Source: Zygnema cylindricum (taxonomy: Eukaryota; Streptophyta; Zygnematophyceae; Zygnematales; Zygnemataceae). Taken from it: DNA of 64,000 nucleotides. A program made the position numbers and the translations under genes. This document shows, one piece after another, positions 45,240 to 57,788 of this stretch (positions are counted from its first letter, which is position 1; each line of letters begins with the position of its first letter). Under the pieces are notes generated by a model. That model was not told the DNA's origin, made no database searches, and saw only the letters and a program-made list of their open reading frames with translations. The stretch is from positions 1 to 64,000 of the forward strand of contig JBBHKE010000658.1 in assembly GCA_037447655.1 (NCBI GenBank), in the 5' to 3' direction.

Positions 45240-48200
45240 GGTTATGGGCCCACCCTCTAGGGTGCCCATCTTCAATGGATCGGGGTTCATTTATTGGGAA
45301 GCCATGATGGTATAGGCTTTATGTGGAAAACGATACTGGGGTATTGTTAGTGGACAAGTGAGACATCCATCTCAGGGAATTCCACGAAGGTTCAGTGGAA
45401 TGAGGTTTTCTGGATTAGCATCTGCCCCAACGGAAGACGCAGACGATGGAGACAACAGTGTGTCCTAAAAAGGGAAATGGAAGGAGACACCTCTTACCCA
45501 TATTTCCACGGAACCCAAGAAAGTGGTCGTGAAGACCGAGGAAAACAATAATCAAAGGTGGGAATACATAAACATGGCTGCCAATCAGTTCATTGTGAGG
45601 CACCTCACTCAAGCTCCAACAACCTCTCATCTTCACATCTTAAAGGGCGAGGAAATGTGGGTTACTTCAGTGGAGATCTATATAGTTGGTACAAAATAGA
45701 AACTCCAGTTGGCCGAACAAAAGCTAGGGGATTACACTTACAACGGAGGAAAATTGTTAGATTACTGTAATGATCTCTCTTGCTTGTATATAGAGATGGA
45801 GAGTTCCGAGTGGACATGTACAATGATGATGAACGTCAACACCCTCATCATGAAGTTGCCTAATGAGTATGAGAACATAGTGTACCAAGTAAAAGAAATG
45901 GATGACAGCTCTTAGAAGTAGAATACACTGTTCTGGATGATACTTGTGTAGGAGAACACTATTGAGATTCGGAGAGGAGGAAAGAGCATTCAAGCTCTAG
46001 CTGTTTGAGCGGACCGTTGGGGGAACGATTCAAGGACACCGTACAACAACTTTAAATGAGAAAGAGATCAATTTGGAGGACCAACGCCCCCAAAGGGTCT
46101 TTGTCATTTCTGCAAAAAGTCGGGACACTTTATAGCAGATTGTACAAGGATGTCGAAAATAAGGCTCGAAGAGATTGTTGAGGTAGTTTTTCCAGAGGAA
46201 AAAAGAAGGCACTTGTGGTAACACAAATTAAAGAGGAGATCGAGGAGGACGAGTCCTCTGAAGAGGAGGATAGGGAGCTTCTTCTTGACAAGAATCCGGA
46301 GGAGAAGGATATCCCTCGAAAACAGAAGTGTGCTCTTCGAGCCATCTGAGAAGCTCCACAAGAAGCGATGGATCATTGATTCAAGTGCATCTATACATAT
46401 GTGTCATGACACGCACCTCTTTACCAAGCTAATAAAGATCCCTTATGTAGAGATAGAGTACGGGGATGGGAGAGTAGTTACTACAGATCTAGTGGGGTCG
46501 GTAGATCTGAAAGTCTTAGCGAAGGGTAAGACTTCTATACTCACTTTCTCAGATGTACTCTACATTCCTCTGCTGATTAAAAATGTTGTCTCTACCTCTG
46601 TATTAGATGATAAAGAGTTTGATACCTTCACTAGAAAGGGAGTCTTTACAGCTAAGTATGGGGATGAAGTCTACTTCATAGCAGATAAGGGTTGCTAAGG
46701 AATGTTTAGGCTTAACCTGAGTAATGAAAAGAGTAATGCTTACTATGTTGGTGTTCCAAAGTTGATGATTTGGCATAAGCCGTTGGGGCATGTGCATTTT
46801 GATAGGCTGAGGAAAATGAAGAAGCTTGGTGTAGTAGAAGGCATTTAGTTTGGGGATAATGAACTAAAGGATTATTGTAGTGGTTGTGCCCAAGGTAAGA
46901 CTCAAAGACTTCCTTTTCGTAGAACTGCCAGATATAGAGGTGAGAACGTACTAGATCTCATCCACACAGACATCTGGGGACCGGCAAAAGTACCCTCGGT
47001 CGGAGAGAAAGGGTTTATGTTGACAATCACTGATAACTAGTCTAGATACTCCAGAGTCTACTTCCTAAATAAAAAGTATGAAACACCAACTTACTTTAAA
47101 GAATACAAAGCCTGGAATGAGAAGTTGCACGGAACCCCTATTAAGAGAATAAGGAGTGATAATAGAGGAGAATATACCTCTAACTAGTTTGAGGAACACT
47201 TGAGGGATAAGGGAGTTTAGCATTAGAAAACTGTACCAAAAATCTAGAACAAAATGCGGTAACTGAGAGGTTAAATCGGACTCTTGGAGATAGTGTACGT
47301 AGCATGTTGCCGATAAGAAGGTAGGAAAAAGGTTTTTGGCAAAAGCCATGAATTCTGCTAACTACATAAAGAATACAGTCCTTACTACAGCCGTGAAAGG
47401 AATGACACCTTATGAGAGATGGGTTGGAAGGAAACCAGAAATTTCTCACGTTAAAGTATTCGTTAGTCAAGTTTACAGTCTTGACACAGATAAGGAAAAC
47501 TAGACACTAGACGCTAAAGGGAAACAGGGATATTTTGTGGGATATGAGGAGGATGTCAAGGGATATAGAGTCTATGACTTAGCTAAACAAGATATCATTT
47601 TGGTAAAGCACCTAGTTCTCATGGATGAAGGGAAGTCGTTTCATCTCTTGAAATACACCAAGAAGATAAAAATCAGTCTTGAGTTCGAAAGTGAGGAGGA
47701 ATCGGACCTTCTTTGAAGAGACATGAGTGAAAATGTGTTTGCAAATTGAAGGGAGATCCTAGATGGAGGAGATATACCAAAATCTCCTCATATCTCTATA
47801 CACTCCGAGGAGACTAAAGAGGAGGTTCCAAAACGGGCGTCCATGGATATAGGAGGCGATGAGACTGTGAGGAGGAACCCAATAATTCCCTCGATTCCAG
47901 CTACAGACTTTTAGGGAGGACAAAGAAACAGCAAAAGGCTACAGGAAAAACATGTTGCTCACAAGGTAATTAAGCTCTCTCACCCTGATGAGCCTCAGTC
48001 ATACTCAGAGGCAATGGACAGTCCGGAGAAAGGCAGATGGATTGGAGCCATAAATGATGAGATGGCCACCATCATGGAAGCAAATACTTGGGAGTTGGTG
48101 GACTGTCCTCTGGAAATAAAACCAATTGGGTGTAAATGGGTGTTTTAACTGAAACTAAACCCAGATAATACCATTGAGAGATATAAGGCTCGGGTGGTAG

Positions 48201-49583
48201 CAAAGGGGTTCACCCTAAAAGAAGGGATAGATTATGAGGAGACTTTTGCTCCGATGGAACGATTCCCATCAGTAAAGGTACTCCTCAGTCTAAGAGCAGC
48301 GGAAGACATGGAAATACACCAGATGGATATTAAGACAACCATCCTCAATGGTGAGCTAGAGGAAAAGTTCTTTATGCGGCAACCATAAGGTTTTGTAGAG
48401 GAAGGAGAGGAGGGTAAAGTCTGTCGACTTATAAAGTCCTTATAGAGATTGAAGCAGGCTCATAAACAATAAAATAAGAAACTGGATGAGTTTCTCACCG
48501 GTTTCGGATATATCCGGATCAGTTTTCACCATTCTATTTATATATTTGAGGATGAGAACGGAGTTATTTTCATTGCAATCTATGTGGATGATTTGCTGGT
48601 GTTAAGTAAGGTTATGGAAAATATCAATAAGTTGAAGAAAGACCTTAATAGCAGATTTGACATGAATGATTTAGGGGAGGCAAGAAACATTATGGGAATT
48701 CAAATGGAGATAGATAGGGGGAAATTATTATCAGACTCACTCATAAATAAGCCATATGGAATATGCTTGAGAAATTCTAGATGGAAAAGGCAAACAGTTG
48801 TACCACTCCCATGGACTTGAAGAAAATAAGTGATGGGAGTGTTGAAGGAGGGGTGATAATCTTAAATGATAAGATGGGTCAAGAAAAGAGACAGTTTATT
48901 AAGTCTATTCTTTATTGGCAGGTTGTAGGAAGTTTGATCTACTTTATGAATTATACTAGGCCGGACATAGCGGCGGCAGTTGGAGTCCTCGGTAGGAGTC
49001 TAAATTATCCTAAGAAGAGAGATTGGGAGGCAAGTAAGAGAGTCATGAGATATCTGGTGGGAACTAGGGATTCATGGTTGCATTTGGGAGGGGAGTACAC
49101 TGACATCACTACTTGGAGTGATGCCAGTTATGGGGATGCACCTATAAGAAGATGTACTTCTGGGTATGTGTTATATGTGGGCAAAGGTGCTTGGTGTTGG
49201 AGTAGCAAGCAACAAAAGGTGGTTGCTCAGGGGCTGGGTACATGGCCTCTTGTTCTGCTGCGAAAGAGTTGATGTGGGTCAAGTCCTTGTTGCAAGAACA
49301 GGGGTATATGAAAGAGTGTGTGCATGAAATATTTTGTGATAATCAGGTTGCCATTACAATTGCTGCCAATCAAAAACATCATTTTAAAGCTAAGCATATG
49401 GACATAAGATAAAGTTTTGTGAGGGAAAAGGTTGAAAACAAAATTGTGAATCTTGTGTATAAGGTTGATGGGGAAATGATGGCTGATATGATGACCAAAC
49501 CTGTGCCCTCTCCCAAGTTAAATATTGTAGAAAAAATTGTGGGTTAAAGGAGAAGTTAAAGTTAGACTAGAAAATAAGGCGAG
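45220..49583 (+). pseudogene. Copia D gag-pol, heavily mutated
   Basis: Recognisable parts are gag, the knuckle CHFCKKSGHF (about 46106-46140), protease with DSSASIHMC where Gly is replaced by Ser (about 46378), and WHKPLGH (about 46770). Integrase HTDIWGP (about 46961), RT with YVDD replaced by YMDD or YVDD depending on reading (about 48580) and RNase H from about 48890 to 49510 follow. Many stops and shifts interrupt it, for example TAG at 47038-47040 and TAA near 48148. Confidence 0.85.
45240..45254 (+). promoter_or_regulatory. Primer-binding site of copia D, half-tRNA type
   Basis: GGTTATGGGCCCACC immediately after the LTR, identical to that of copia A and to the complement of the initiator tRNA-Met anticodon arm. 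Confidence 0.75.
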
Positions 49584-50576
49584 TGTTGAAATCACCTGAT
49601 TTTAGGAAGTATTTTCTTGGTTTGAGTATACTAATAAAAAAGGCAAAAACACAGGCAGTCTGCCTCTACCCTCTCTCTAGCCCCCTTACTTTATGTAGTC
49701 ACTGAAGGTGAAGGAGACTGGTGGAGCCATGGCAGCCTCTGTTACAGAGGCAAGACTATAGAGTGACATAAGTCTCTCTTAACAAAAAGGTTGAGTCCGA
49801 CAAGACTCGAACCTCATACCAGCAAAGCGAGGCGTAGCCGTCAACTTTAACCGGTCTGTCGTAGGAGTTCGTTAGACTATATAGGGTTTGATTTGTATTT
49901 AAACAATGTGTAGGAACTCTAATCCGATTCACGGAAATTACGGATAGAAAATATGGAGGCTAGTTAACATATAGTGCGATCATGAATCCGCACAAAACAA
50001 ATGTACCTGACATTTGTATCTACGGCTAATATTAAAAGCATGTTTGGATCCGGCAGCATGCATTATCGCCGAGATCCCGGAATGGCCGCTTTGGCAGTTT
50101 TCGGGTGTGACATGACTTGGCGACACATGGCAAGATATTATTGGGAAGTCGAAATCCCGGAGAGCATAAGGACAAGTTCGGAGAAGACAAACGTCCACTC
50201 CATGGCCTTGTCGTACAAAGGTCGTACATAAAAGACACTGGCCATTGTACCTTTATATATTGTACACTCTTCTGATTGGTTCGTCCATCAGTACATAGGG
50301 GTTGTGAGAAGGGTTTTGGACTTAGGGAATATAGGAGGTAGCAACCTCTCTCTCTACAAGCTTTATAAATATTGGTATCTTCTCCACTTGATAATTAATC
50401 GCCTGGTTGGGCGTTTTAAGTGATTCTTTTTGCTGTGGGCTTAGGGATGTCTAAATTGCACAGGGTTCAGTCAGATTGTTCATTTGCCTGCTTGGGTAGC
50501 AGTGGTCTTTGAAAAAGAAGGGTTAGTCAAAAACTATCTACTGTATTTTGTAGTCCAATGAGGACACAAAATTGCA
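49584..50576 (+). repeat. 3' LTR of copia D
   Basis: TGTTGAAATCACCTG ... AAATTGCA, including the LTR-borne start-codon region. Antisense tRNA-like module at about 49797-49864. Confidence 0.85.
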
Positions 50577-51124
50577 GCCAGATCATTGCAATAGTCCAGC
50601 ATCTTCCCCCTTTTTAAGTGTACGCATTCATTTTGTGTTCAGCCAGCTGTTGCTCTTGAATGGTACCGCTCCCGTAAATACCACTAATGTCATCTCAGAT
50701 CCGCTGCCGCCATTATGTGAAGATGAGATGTCGCCAAACCCTGAGTGAGATGCATTAAGATTAAGTGCCTTGCTGCCATGTTCTTGAAGTCTTATGTTTG
50801 TAAATCATTCTCCTCGGTTTTTAATACCGCTGTCTCTATAGATGGAGCAATAGGAGTGGTTGGCTCTTTCCCTTTCTCGAACACACTACTTTCCCCTTCA
50901 TCTGCCTCTTTCATGGGAGTGAATGATATCTTTGAAAATGTGACTCCGTCAAACCCTGGTGGAGTCCCAAGAGATAGACGCCTCACTTGTCCACTCATTA
51001 TCCCCCAATACTGTTTTTCACACAATGCACCTGTCATCATCGTTTCCCAATAGATGAATCCAGTTCCGTTGAAAAGAGGCACCCTAATGGGTGGGCCCAT
51101 AACTTGCAATTCTGTAACTTCCAT
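50577..51124 (-). pseudogene. Copia C gag, N-terminal part
   Basis: Starts with ATG at 51124 inside the LTR: MEVTELQVMGPPIRVPLFNG, then GFIYWETMMTGALCEKQYWG as in copia B gag. Stops appear from about 50790 onward. The piece ends at the copia D insertion with MLDYCNDL. Confidence 0.8.
51090..51104 (-). promoter_or_regulatory. Primer-binding site of copia C
   Basis: AGTTATGGGCCCACC in the minus sense, 14 of 15 matches to the half-tRNA site, directly after the LTR end TTGCA. Confidence 0.65.
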
Positions 51125-52010
51125 AGGTGCACAGAAACTGCGGCTTACTTGAATCCTTCTACGGTAATTTGAAATGCCTTTCTTCCCTTTGAATCAACTG
51201 CCTCCCAAATAGGCAAAGATTCTGGTTGCCTTCACCCCTGTGAAGGTTTGACTCCCCTAAGCCCTATGCAAAAAGAATCACTGAAAACCCCCTACCAGGC
51301 GATTAAATTTCAAATGGCAAAGATGCTATATTTTATACAAGCTCTCAGAGAGAGAGGCGGCTATCTACCAGAAAACAAACTTGAAGTCCTATAAGCTCTC
51401 TCTAAACCCCCTATTACTGCTGTACAGATCAAATCAAAAGACTATACAGTACAAGAAAGTACAGTTGCTGATGTACCTTTTATACTACCATTGTACGACA
51501 TATCCATGGAGGGGACGTCTGTCACCTTTAGACTTGTCTCGGGGTTTCCTGTAATGACGAGGCACCATGTGGCACTTGGTGACACAACGCCCAAAAACAG
51601 CCAAAACGTCTATTCCGAAATGTCGGTTTGAATAAGAGTCGTCCGATGTTTACCGACTTTTAATGTGCGCCGCCCAAATTAGTCAAGCGTCTGCATATAT
51701 AAGTATTTTAACTGTCTCTGTTTTTTTAGTATTGTAAATCCATTAATCGTCTTAGTCCGCCAGTTCTAGTCTAAATAATTATCATACCCAATATATCTTA
51801 GCATTGGTCCTAGACTATAGGACAACGCTGCCGGCTACTGCCTACTGACTATAGGGACCATGATCAAATCCTTAGTCCGTCAGTCTTTTTGCTAATAGCT
51901 AGTATATCTTCCTCTTCTGGCTGCTTAGGCAGCCATGGATCCATCTCTGTCTGACCAGTCATCAATGACTACAACAAGTATGACAACTAGGGTGAGAGAG
52001 AGAGTGGTTA
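51105..52010 (-). repeat. 5' LTR of copia C, outer end missing
   Basis: Has the core CTTGTTGTAGTCATTGATGA...ATCCATGGCTGCC and a tRNA-like module at about 51830-51890. It stops at 52010 roughly 80 bp short of the expected TG end. Confidence 0.75.
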
Positions 52011-52391
52011 GACTGTACAAAAACGTACCTTTTTATGTGAAAAGGTACAGTTCATTGTGTTTAGTAGCCGCGAACGCACGAGAATGTGCGGTCTAAAAAG
52101 AGGATAAATCGGGCTGTCAAACATCACGATCGCATATATTCGTCCAACAACCACGTTTCGACTGTGTGAACGTACGAGTTGTGTATGATTTGTCAGATTT
52201 TGTACATGACCTGTATAAGTGTAAGCATGTTTGCGACCGACATTTTTTTTTTCGACGACCCAAATTATAAATATTAAACAATTAGAATGAATGTTTATTT
52301 TCAAAATTTTCAAATTCTTAATTAGCGTTAACCACAATAATTATTCATATACGCTAAAGAAACTTCTACGCTAATAGCGATTGGCGGTGTA
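52011..52391. mobile_element. TIR element, right part of the split copy
   Basis: 381 bp aligned to 32134-32514 of the intact neighbour copy. It ends ACGCTAATAGCGATTGGCGG plus TGTA. Together with 32518-32679 it rebuilds one copy lacking only about 12 bp at the break. Confidence 0.75.
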
Positions 52392-52908
52392 CTGTACTGC
52401 AAATTACAGTACATTACTGAACCTTGCGATTTTTTGCAGCTTTTCGCACGCGCGAGCGCGCTGATTGGGGGGCACACCTCGTATTCTCTGCGCGACCGTA
52501 TGTTTAGGGTTATTTTATTTCTCTTTTTTTTGGTTTTATTATAAAAATACACAAAACAGACCCTATGACCATTTCGCCATACCCCATGACGGCGTGTGAG
52601 ACTATCTCTTCGCGGTGTGGATACTGGGACACACGGTTTTCTTAACTACTGGCCCTTGTAACGAACCTAGGCTCTCGTAACGACCCTAGGCTGTACTTTC
52701 ATTCTAATATAGGTTCGTTTTAAATAGTATGGAGTACGGACGACCTTTGACCGTGCAAAATTGTACTTTATTAAGTAAAAAAGTACAAATAATGATTTAA
52801 TACAGGCCGTTATCATGTAACTGCGTTTTAACAAACCGCGTAGTGCAAACGTCATAGTGACGATAAACTGTACGTTTTGCCAAATTCTGTACGAATACCT
52901 TATTTACA
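52392..52908. other. Intergenic, no gene seen
   Basis: No recognisable domain. Contains a duplicated phrase around CTAGGCTCTCGTAACGACCC at about 52667-52690. Confidence 0.4.
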
Positions 52909-53072
52909 GTAGAGGATATTAGCGTGCCAAATTAGAGTACTTAAATAAATTAGAGTAAACTTCATAGTTGAAACAGCTCTATCACACAAATTAGCGTTCA
53001 TTACTCTAAATTTTTTTTTTTTAGTTTTTGTACTCTAAGTTTTTCATTGCTCTAATAACGATTCGCGGTGTA
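52909..53072. mobile_element. Short TIR element (TACACCGCC family)
   Basis: Right end CTAATAACGATTCGCGGTG TA. The interior has the family's TTAGAGTA and ACTCTAA blocks. The left end is decayed. Confidence 0.55.
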
Positions 53073-53618
53073 CTGTAACAACTATAGACAGGCGCACGGT
53101 TAATAATTAAAGTACGACTGAAAGGTTTACGCCATATACATCGACAATTTGTCGACGATGCAAATATAGTTTTTTTTATTCGGGCAGCGTCGTCAGAGTT
53201 AATGCACAAACCATAGAGTCCGTACAAAAAAAATATTTACGGATTACATGATAACGTAGTGGTATTAGACATTGGGGGGAGGGCTTATTTGGCGGGCGGC
53301 GGAGACCTTCGAGGAGGATTTTGCCCGGGCAATGTAAATCCCTCCCAGTTATTGATAAGGACAAAAAATTATCGCGCGAAGCGCGGAGAATTTGTTTTTA
53401 GCAGTCTCCTCGGTGATTAGGTCATATGGACAAAAAAAAAAAAAAAGTGTTCATACTTACAGCGTTCCCATATTGAGCATTCGCTATAAATAGCGTCACG
53501 CGCGTCGTATGAGAACATGTAAATCGCGTTCGTGACTCAAAATATCTACAAATTTTAACAAACGTTCACACTTTAAGCACTACCATTTAATCCGTCGAAC
53601 AAGCTAAGCCGCGCGTCA

Positions 53619-53736
53619 CGTGAGAACACTCACGTATGACATTGAAAACAAAACAAAAAGAAGTACAGTCATATTATCGTGAGAACACTCACATATGACA
53701 TTAAAAACAAAAAAAACAAGTACAGTCATATTGTCG
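53619..53736 (+). repeat. 59-bp tandem duplication
   Basis: Two copies starting CGTGAGAACACTCAC at 53619 and about 53678, each followed by TATGACATT, an A-rich stretch and AGTACAGTCATATT. Confidence 0.85.
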
Positions 53737-54235
53737 TGTCGTTTGGCGCCGCAGGCGATATTTTTTTTAGTACGCTACGTGAAATGAGGAGCATACGCGG
53801 AGTGTACAAAAATATCCTAGAGTCAAAATTGAACGAGTATTTTGAGAGGAGAAGGTATTTTGAAAGTGGAGAAGTTATGTACATTCAAATTTTGAAAAGT
53901 ACAACACAAATCTGCGTGTACGATTAACATAGTCCCAAATGTAGCGTTATTAATCGATTTCTGTACGGTCGAAAGTGAAATTCCGTACTTCTTAATGTAT
54001 ATTAACCATAGTTCAAAAGTAGGTGACCGTACGCCCATACAATATGCCTATTGTATGCAAAACATACAATATGGCCTTAAGACCCATATTGTATTGGCCG
54101 CAAAATGAAATAAAATAGTAACAGGGTTGAGTTGCACATGGATCGATAGAGAATTAAACGTCATGTCTAAATTTGAAAAACAAATTGGACAAAAAAATAT
54201 TTTTCTGTGAGTTTTGAGCGACTTTTTATTTAAAC

Positions 54236-54421
54236 CGTCAGATTCGGACGATCTGACGGTCGTTGATGAAAGTAACGATCTAAGAATATCACATGAAAAG
54301 CCCATAACACAACTTACGATAGGACTATCGTCAGATTCGGACGATCGGACGGTCGCTGATGAAAGTAGCGATCTAAGAAGATCACATGGAAAGCCCGTAA
54401 CACAACTTACGCTAAAGGCGG
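54236..54421 (+). repeat. 93-bp tandem duplication keeping an open frame
   Basis: Units at 54236-54328 and 54329-54421 share CGTCAGATTCGGACGATC and AAGCCC.TAACACAACTTA. The period is 31 codons, and plus-strand frame 54214-54531 stays open, reading SDSDD.TV.DES.DLR.SH.KP twice. Unit 1 begins with the hairpin CGTCAGAT/ATCTGACG. No homology recognised, so I do not call a gene. Confidence 0.8.
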
Positions 54422-56111
54422 CCTACAAAAGGCCTACCAAAAAACGCCTACTTTTGAACTATGATATTAACTCTCCTCGCGGATGTCCGTACGTGGTTAT
54501 ATTGAATTCCGTACTCTCCAATGTAGATTAACTCTCCGCGCAAAATTCCGTACGCTCGTGATGTAGATTAACTCTCCCCCAAAATGTACTTCCATTTTAG
54601 AACATTTATGTTTTCAAACGTATGGAAATATGACGTCGACTAACACTTCTAACGACATTTAGTACTCTCGAGCGTACATGAATATTAATACACGTATGCT
54701 CGAACGCAAATTATTTTAATAGAGTATATAAAATACATGTTAAATTTTCAAACTTAAACCATGAATCGCTATTAATGTTCAAAAATAATTCGTGTGAAGA
54801 AACAATTAGTGTTATTAACCCTATTTAATGTTATAAGGGCCTAATGCCAAAAAAACAATATCGCTAATTTGTACATCTAACACTAATTTTGATACACGTT
54901 CCTATAGTATAGACGCTATAGGTTGTGTCCACATAGTCGATGCTTGAACATGTGAGAACAAGTTGGCGCTATGTTTTCCCGTCTTTATTACTGTAATCGA
55001 ATTTAGGGGTGCTTTCTCGAGACAGCGCGACTCATTTTCCCGTCCTGACATCGTTAGTTGACACTTTTTTTGTAGGTTTGTACATAAAAAAAAAACAAAT
55101 AGTATGTGTTGGCACATTTGTACACTACACTATTTCAAAATTGCCCAAATTATAGTCATTAACATTGAGTACACTTTACATATATTAGAATAAAGAAAAA
55201 AATATAATTATTAATTCTATTTTGGGTTCGTGGGTCAAAATTTGGGAACGTCAACTTAATGTTAATGACAGTAATAGTAATTCACCTTGTAATTTTGTTT
55301 CCAAACGAAAAAAATCATTTTTTTCATTATTTGTTCTTTCTCTTTTTTTTTTGTCTTTTCCATTTATGTCATATTAGTTTTGTGTTATTTGTCCATTTTT
55401 TTTTGTTTTACTTCGAAACATATGTTGCATCGTTTTTATCATTAATCTGTTATTAGTTTATTTATTATTATTGTTATTTTTTTATGAAGAAAATAACATC
55501 TTTTTTTTTGTTTTTGTTAAACGAAATTGTGTTTATACGCGTATGCTTTGTTGCATATTACAAATTATGTTTTGTTTATTTGTTCGGTATGTATCGATGA
55601 AAGTTTAATAAACCTAATTGCATAACTTGTTTGTTAAAATGGAATGTGTAGTTTTTAATGTTTGTTAAAAGGAACGTTTATATTATTTTTTTCTAGAAAG
55701 CATTTATTATAGTTATCATTTAACATTCGTTTTTGTTTAATGTTTTCTCATGTTACCTTCGATTTTATATGTACGCACTAATTATAGATGTAAATAGTTT
55801 GCGCTTTGTTTGTTCAATATTGGCATTTCGTACTTTTTGAAATGAAAAACTACAAATTTATTACGTTTACACATCAATTCAAATTACTAGAGTGTAATTG
55901 TGAAAAATGTTTTATACAATATAAAACAAAAAAATGCTAAAAAACGATTAATGTCGTTATTGAAGTTAAATTTTAAATCGTTCGTTTGAGGTATGTTAAG
56001 GGAAAAGAAAAGCAACGTATAACTAATTATTAGATTTTGTATGTTTTTTTTTCAAATGCTTTTTTACACAATGTTGTTTAAAATTATTACAAAATTATGT
56101 ACGTAATTAAC
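54422..56111. other. AT-rich intergenic, no gene seen
   Basis: Very AT-rich with long T runs, especially 55260-56100. No feature beyond low complexity. Confidence 0.5.
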
Positions 56112-56270
56112 GTATATGTATGTCTATATATATACATACATGCATATTTATACAAATACATATATATGTACATATATATATATATATATATACATATATA
56201 TACATACATATATATATACATACATATATATATATATATACATACATATATATATATACGTGTTTGTTAA
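56112..56270 (+). repeat. TATA/TACA microsatellite
   Basis: Alternating TATATA and TACATACA units through most of the interval. Confidence 0.9.
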
Positions 56271-56649
56271 TTTATATCATATTTAGTGTATATTATATGT
56301 TATCACTATATTATATGTTATATATAGGAAATTTCATTATATTATATTATATCTTATTATATATTGTTATATTATATTGTATTGTAATGTATTAAAAATT
56401 TAACGAGAGATTAATTTAATTCGACTAAATAGACTAATAAACATACTGATTAAAATAATAGTATCGGTAATGAGGTTTAAACGCCCTAAGTGGTAAACTG
56501 TCATGAAATTAAAATCGTATCGGTAATGGGGTCAGAGTAATAGGGTAACGACAACATTTGTTTTCTTAGTGTTTTACTTCATAATTTTGTTAAGGGGAGG
56601 AATAATTGGTTGTTTTAAATTGAAGCGCTTAAAAAAATTGAAGCATTTT

Positions 56650-56965
56650 AACATCGGCCGTCGCTGAACGACCTATTTATCTGGTTGCGTCCTCCCGCGA
56701 GACGTCGTACGCCGCCAGCTAAGACAGGTATACCTAGCCCGGTGACGTCTTCGCGGGCCAATTCGAAATGTGTCGAACCGGCATCCGCGGGAGTCTCCGC
56801 GAGGTTATCCCGCGGCCGACGTTATTCTCCTCGACCCTCTGCGAGTCTCCTCGTTTCGGCCTGTACCGGCCGTCTTCCGCCGTTTGCTCTCTGCGCGGAG
56901 CACTATACCAGTAGGTATTTTGTAGTTGTGAAACTTACGGCGCATTTCGCACGGTGAAATGAGGG
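56650..56965. other. GC- and CpG-rich island of unknown nature
   Basis: About 300 bp with abundant CG dinucleotides inside very AT-rich DNA. A plus-strand frame (56685-56957, 90 codons) is open but its Arg/Pro/Ser-rich product is not recognisable and may simply reflect base composition. Confidence 0.4.
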
Positions 56966-57021
56966 TCCACAGGGTTCACAAGGTTCGCCACACCGAGGAA
57001 ACATGTAAGGAACACTCCTTG

Positions 57022-57241
57022 TACACTGCCAATCGTTATTAGCGTGTAAGTTTTTTTAGCGTATACGAATAACTAGCGTGGTTTACGCTAATTGGGAATT
57101 TGAAAAATTTAGAAGAAATTGTCTATTCTAATTGAGAATTAGGGTTTTTTTAAAATAGTGTGGATAATTATATTTGAGAATAATAAAAAAAAAAGCGGGA
57201 CGGAATTAGCGTACACAACGCTAATAACGATTGGCGGTGTA
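57022..57241. mobile_element. TIR element, short version (220 bp)
   Basis: Ends TACACTGCCAATCGTTATTA and AATAACGATTGGCGGTGTA, flanked by TTG on both sides (57019-57021, 57242-57244). Non-coding. Confidence 0.85.
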
Positions 57242-57244
57242 TTG

Positions 57245-57788
57245 TACACCGCCAATCGTTATTAGCGTGTAAGTTTTTTTAGCGTATAAAAATAATTACC
57301 GTGGTGTACGCTATTTAAGAATTTGAAATTTTTGGAAAAAATCATACATTCTAATTGTTTGGTTATGGTAATTTGGATCTTTGAAAAAAAAATGTCGGTC
57401 GCAAACATGCTTACACTAATATAGGTATCCGTACGAAATATGACAAATCGTACACAAATCGTACATTCACACGGTCGAAACGCGGCTGTCGGACGAATAT
57501 GTGCGAGCGGGATTTTTTACGACCTGGTTTTTTTTCCTTTTTAGAACGCACATTCTCATGCGTCCGCGGTTACTAAAACTAATTTATTGTACTTTTTGAC
57601 TTAAAAAGGTACATTTATGTACGGTCTGACACTGACCGTACACCACTCTATTTAAGAGACAACGTACTAAAAATAACCCTAAATAGAATAAAGAAAAAAA
57701 TAGAATGAACTACACTAATGGAGAATAAAATTAAAAAAAAAGCGGGATGGAATTAGCGTACACAACGCTAATAACGATTGGCGGTGTA
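57245..57788. mobile_element. TIR element, long version (544 bp)
   Basis: Ends TACACCGCCAATCGTTATTA and AATAACGATTGGCGGTGTA are near-perfect inverted repeats. It lies three bases from the short version and shares its terminal about 60 bp, while the centre matches 31950-32514. No ORF. Confidence 0.88.

Larger units (their letters stand above)
44240..50576 (+). mobile_element. Copia D, old full-length element
   Basis: LTRs at 44240-45239 (1000 bp) and 49584-50576 (993 bp) are clearly diverged. The polypurine-like tract AAAATAAGGCGAG precedes the 3' LTR. Flanks GTTAG (44235-44239) and GCCAG (50577-50581) match at three of five positions, consistent with a decayed duplication. Inserted into copia C gag in the opposite orientation. 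Confidence 0.85.
32680..52010 (-). mobile_element. Copia C, decayed host of nested insertions
   Basis: Minus-strand copia whose pieces are 51105-52010 (5' LTR lacking its first part), 51124-50577 (gag), 44239-44198 (gag), 37740-34838 (gag to RT) and 33531-32680 (RT to RNase H). The reading sense continues across the insertions. The gag block with MLDYCNDL before copia D joins LYMELES after it, and the next part of gag resumes beyond copia B. The element ends inside RNase H (CWSSKQ), so the 3' LTR is missing. Confidence 0.8.

Noticed and set aside
37746-51124. Tandem copia array formed by LTR-LTR recombination, with elements B and C sharing an LTR
   Set aside because: The GTTCT duplication at both ends of B and the continuous copia C gag across B and D show simple nested insertions.
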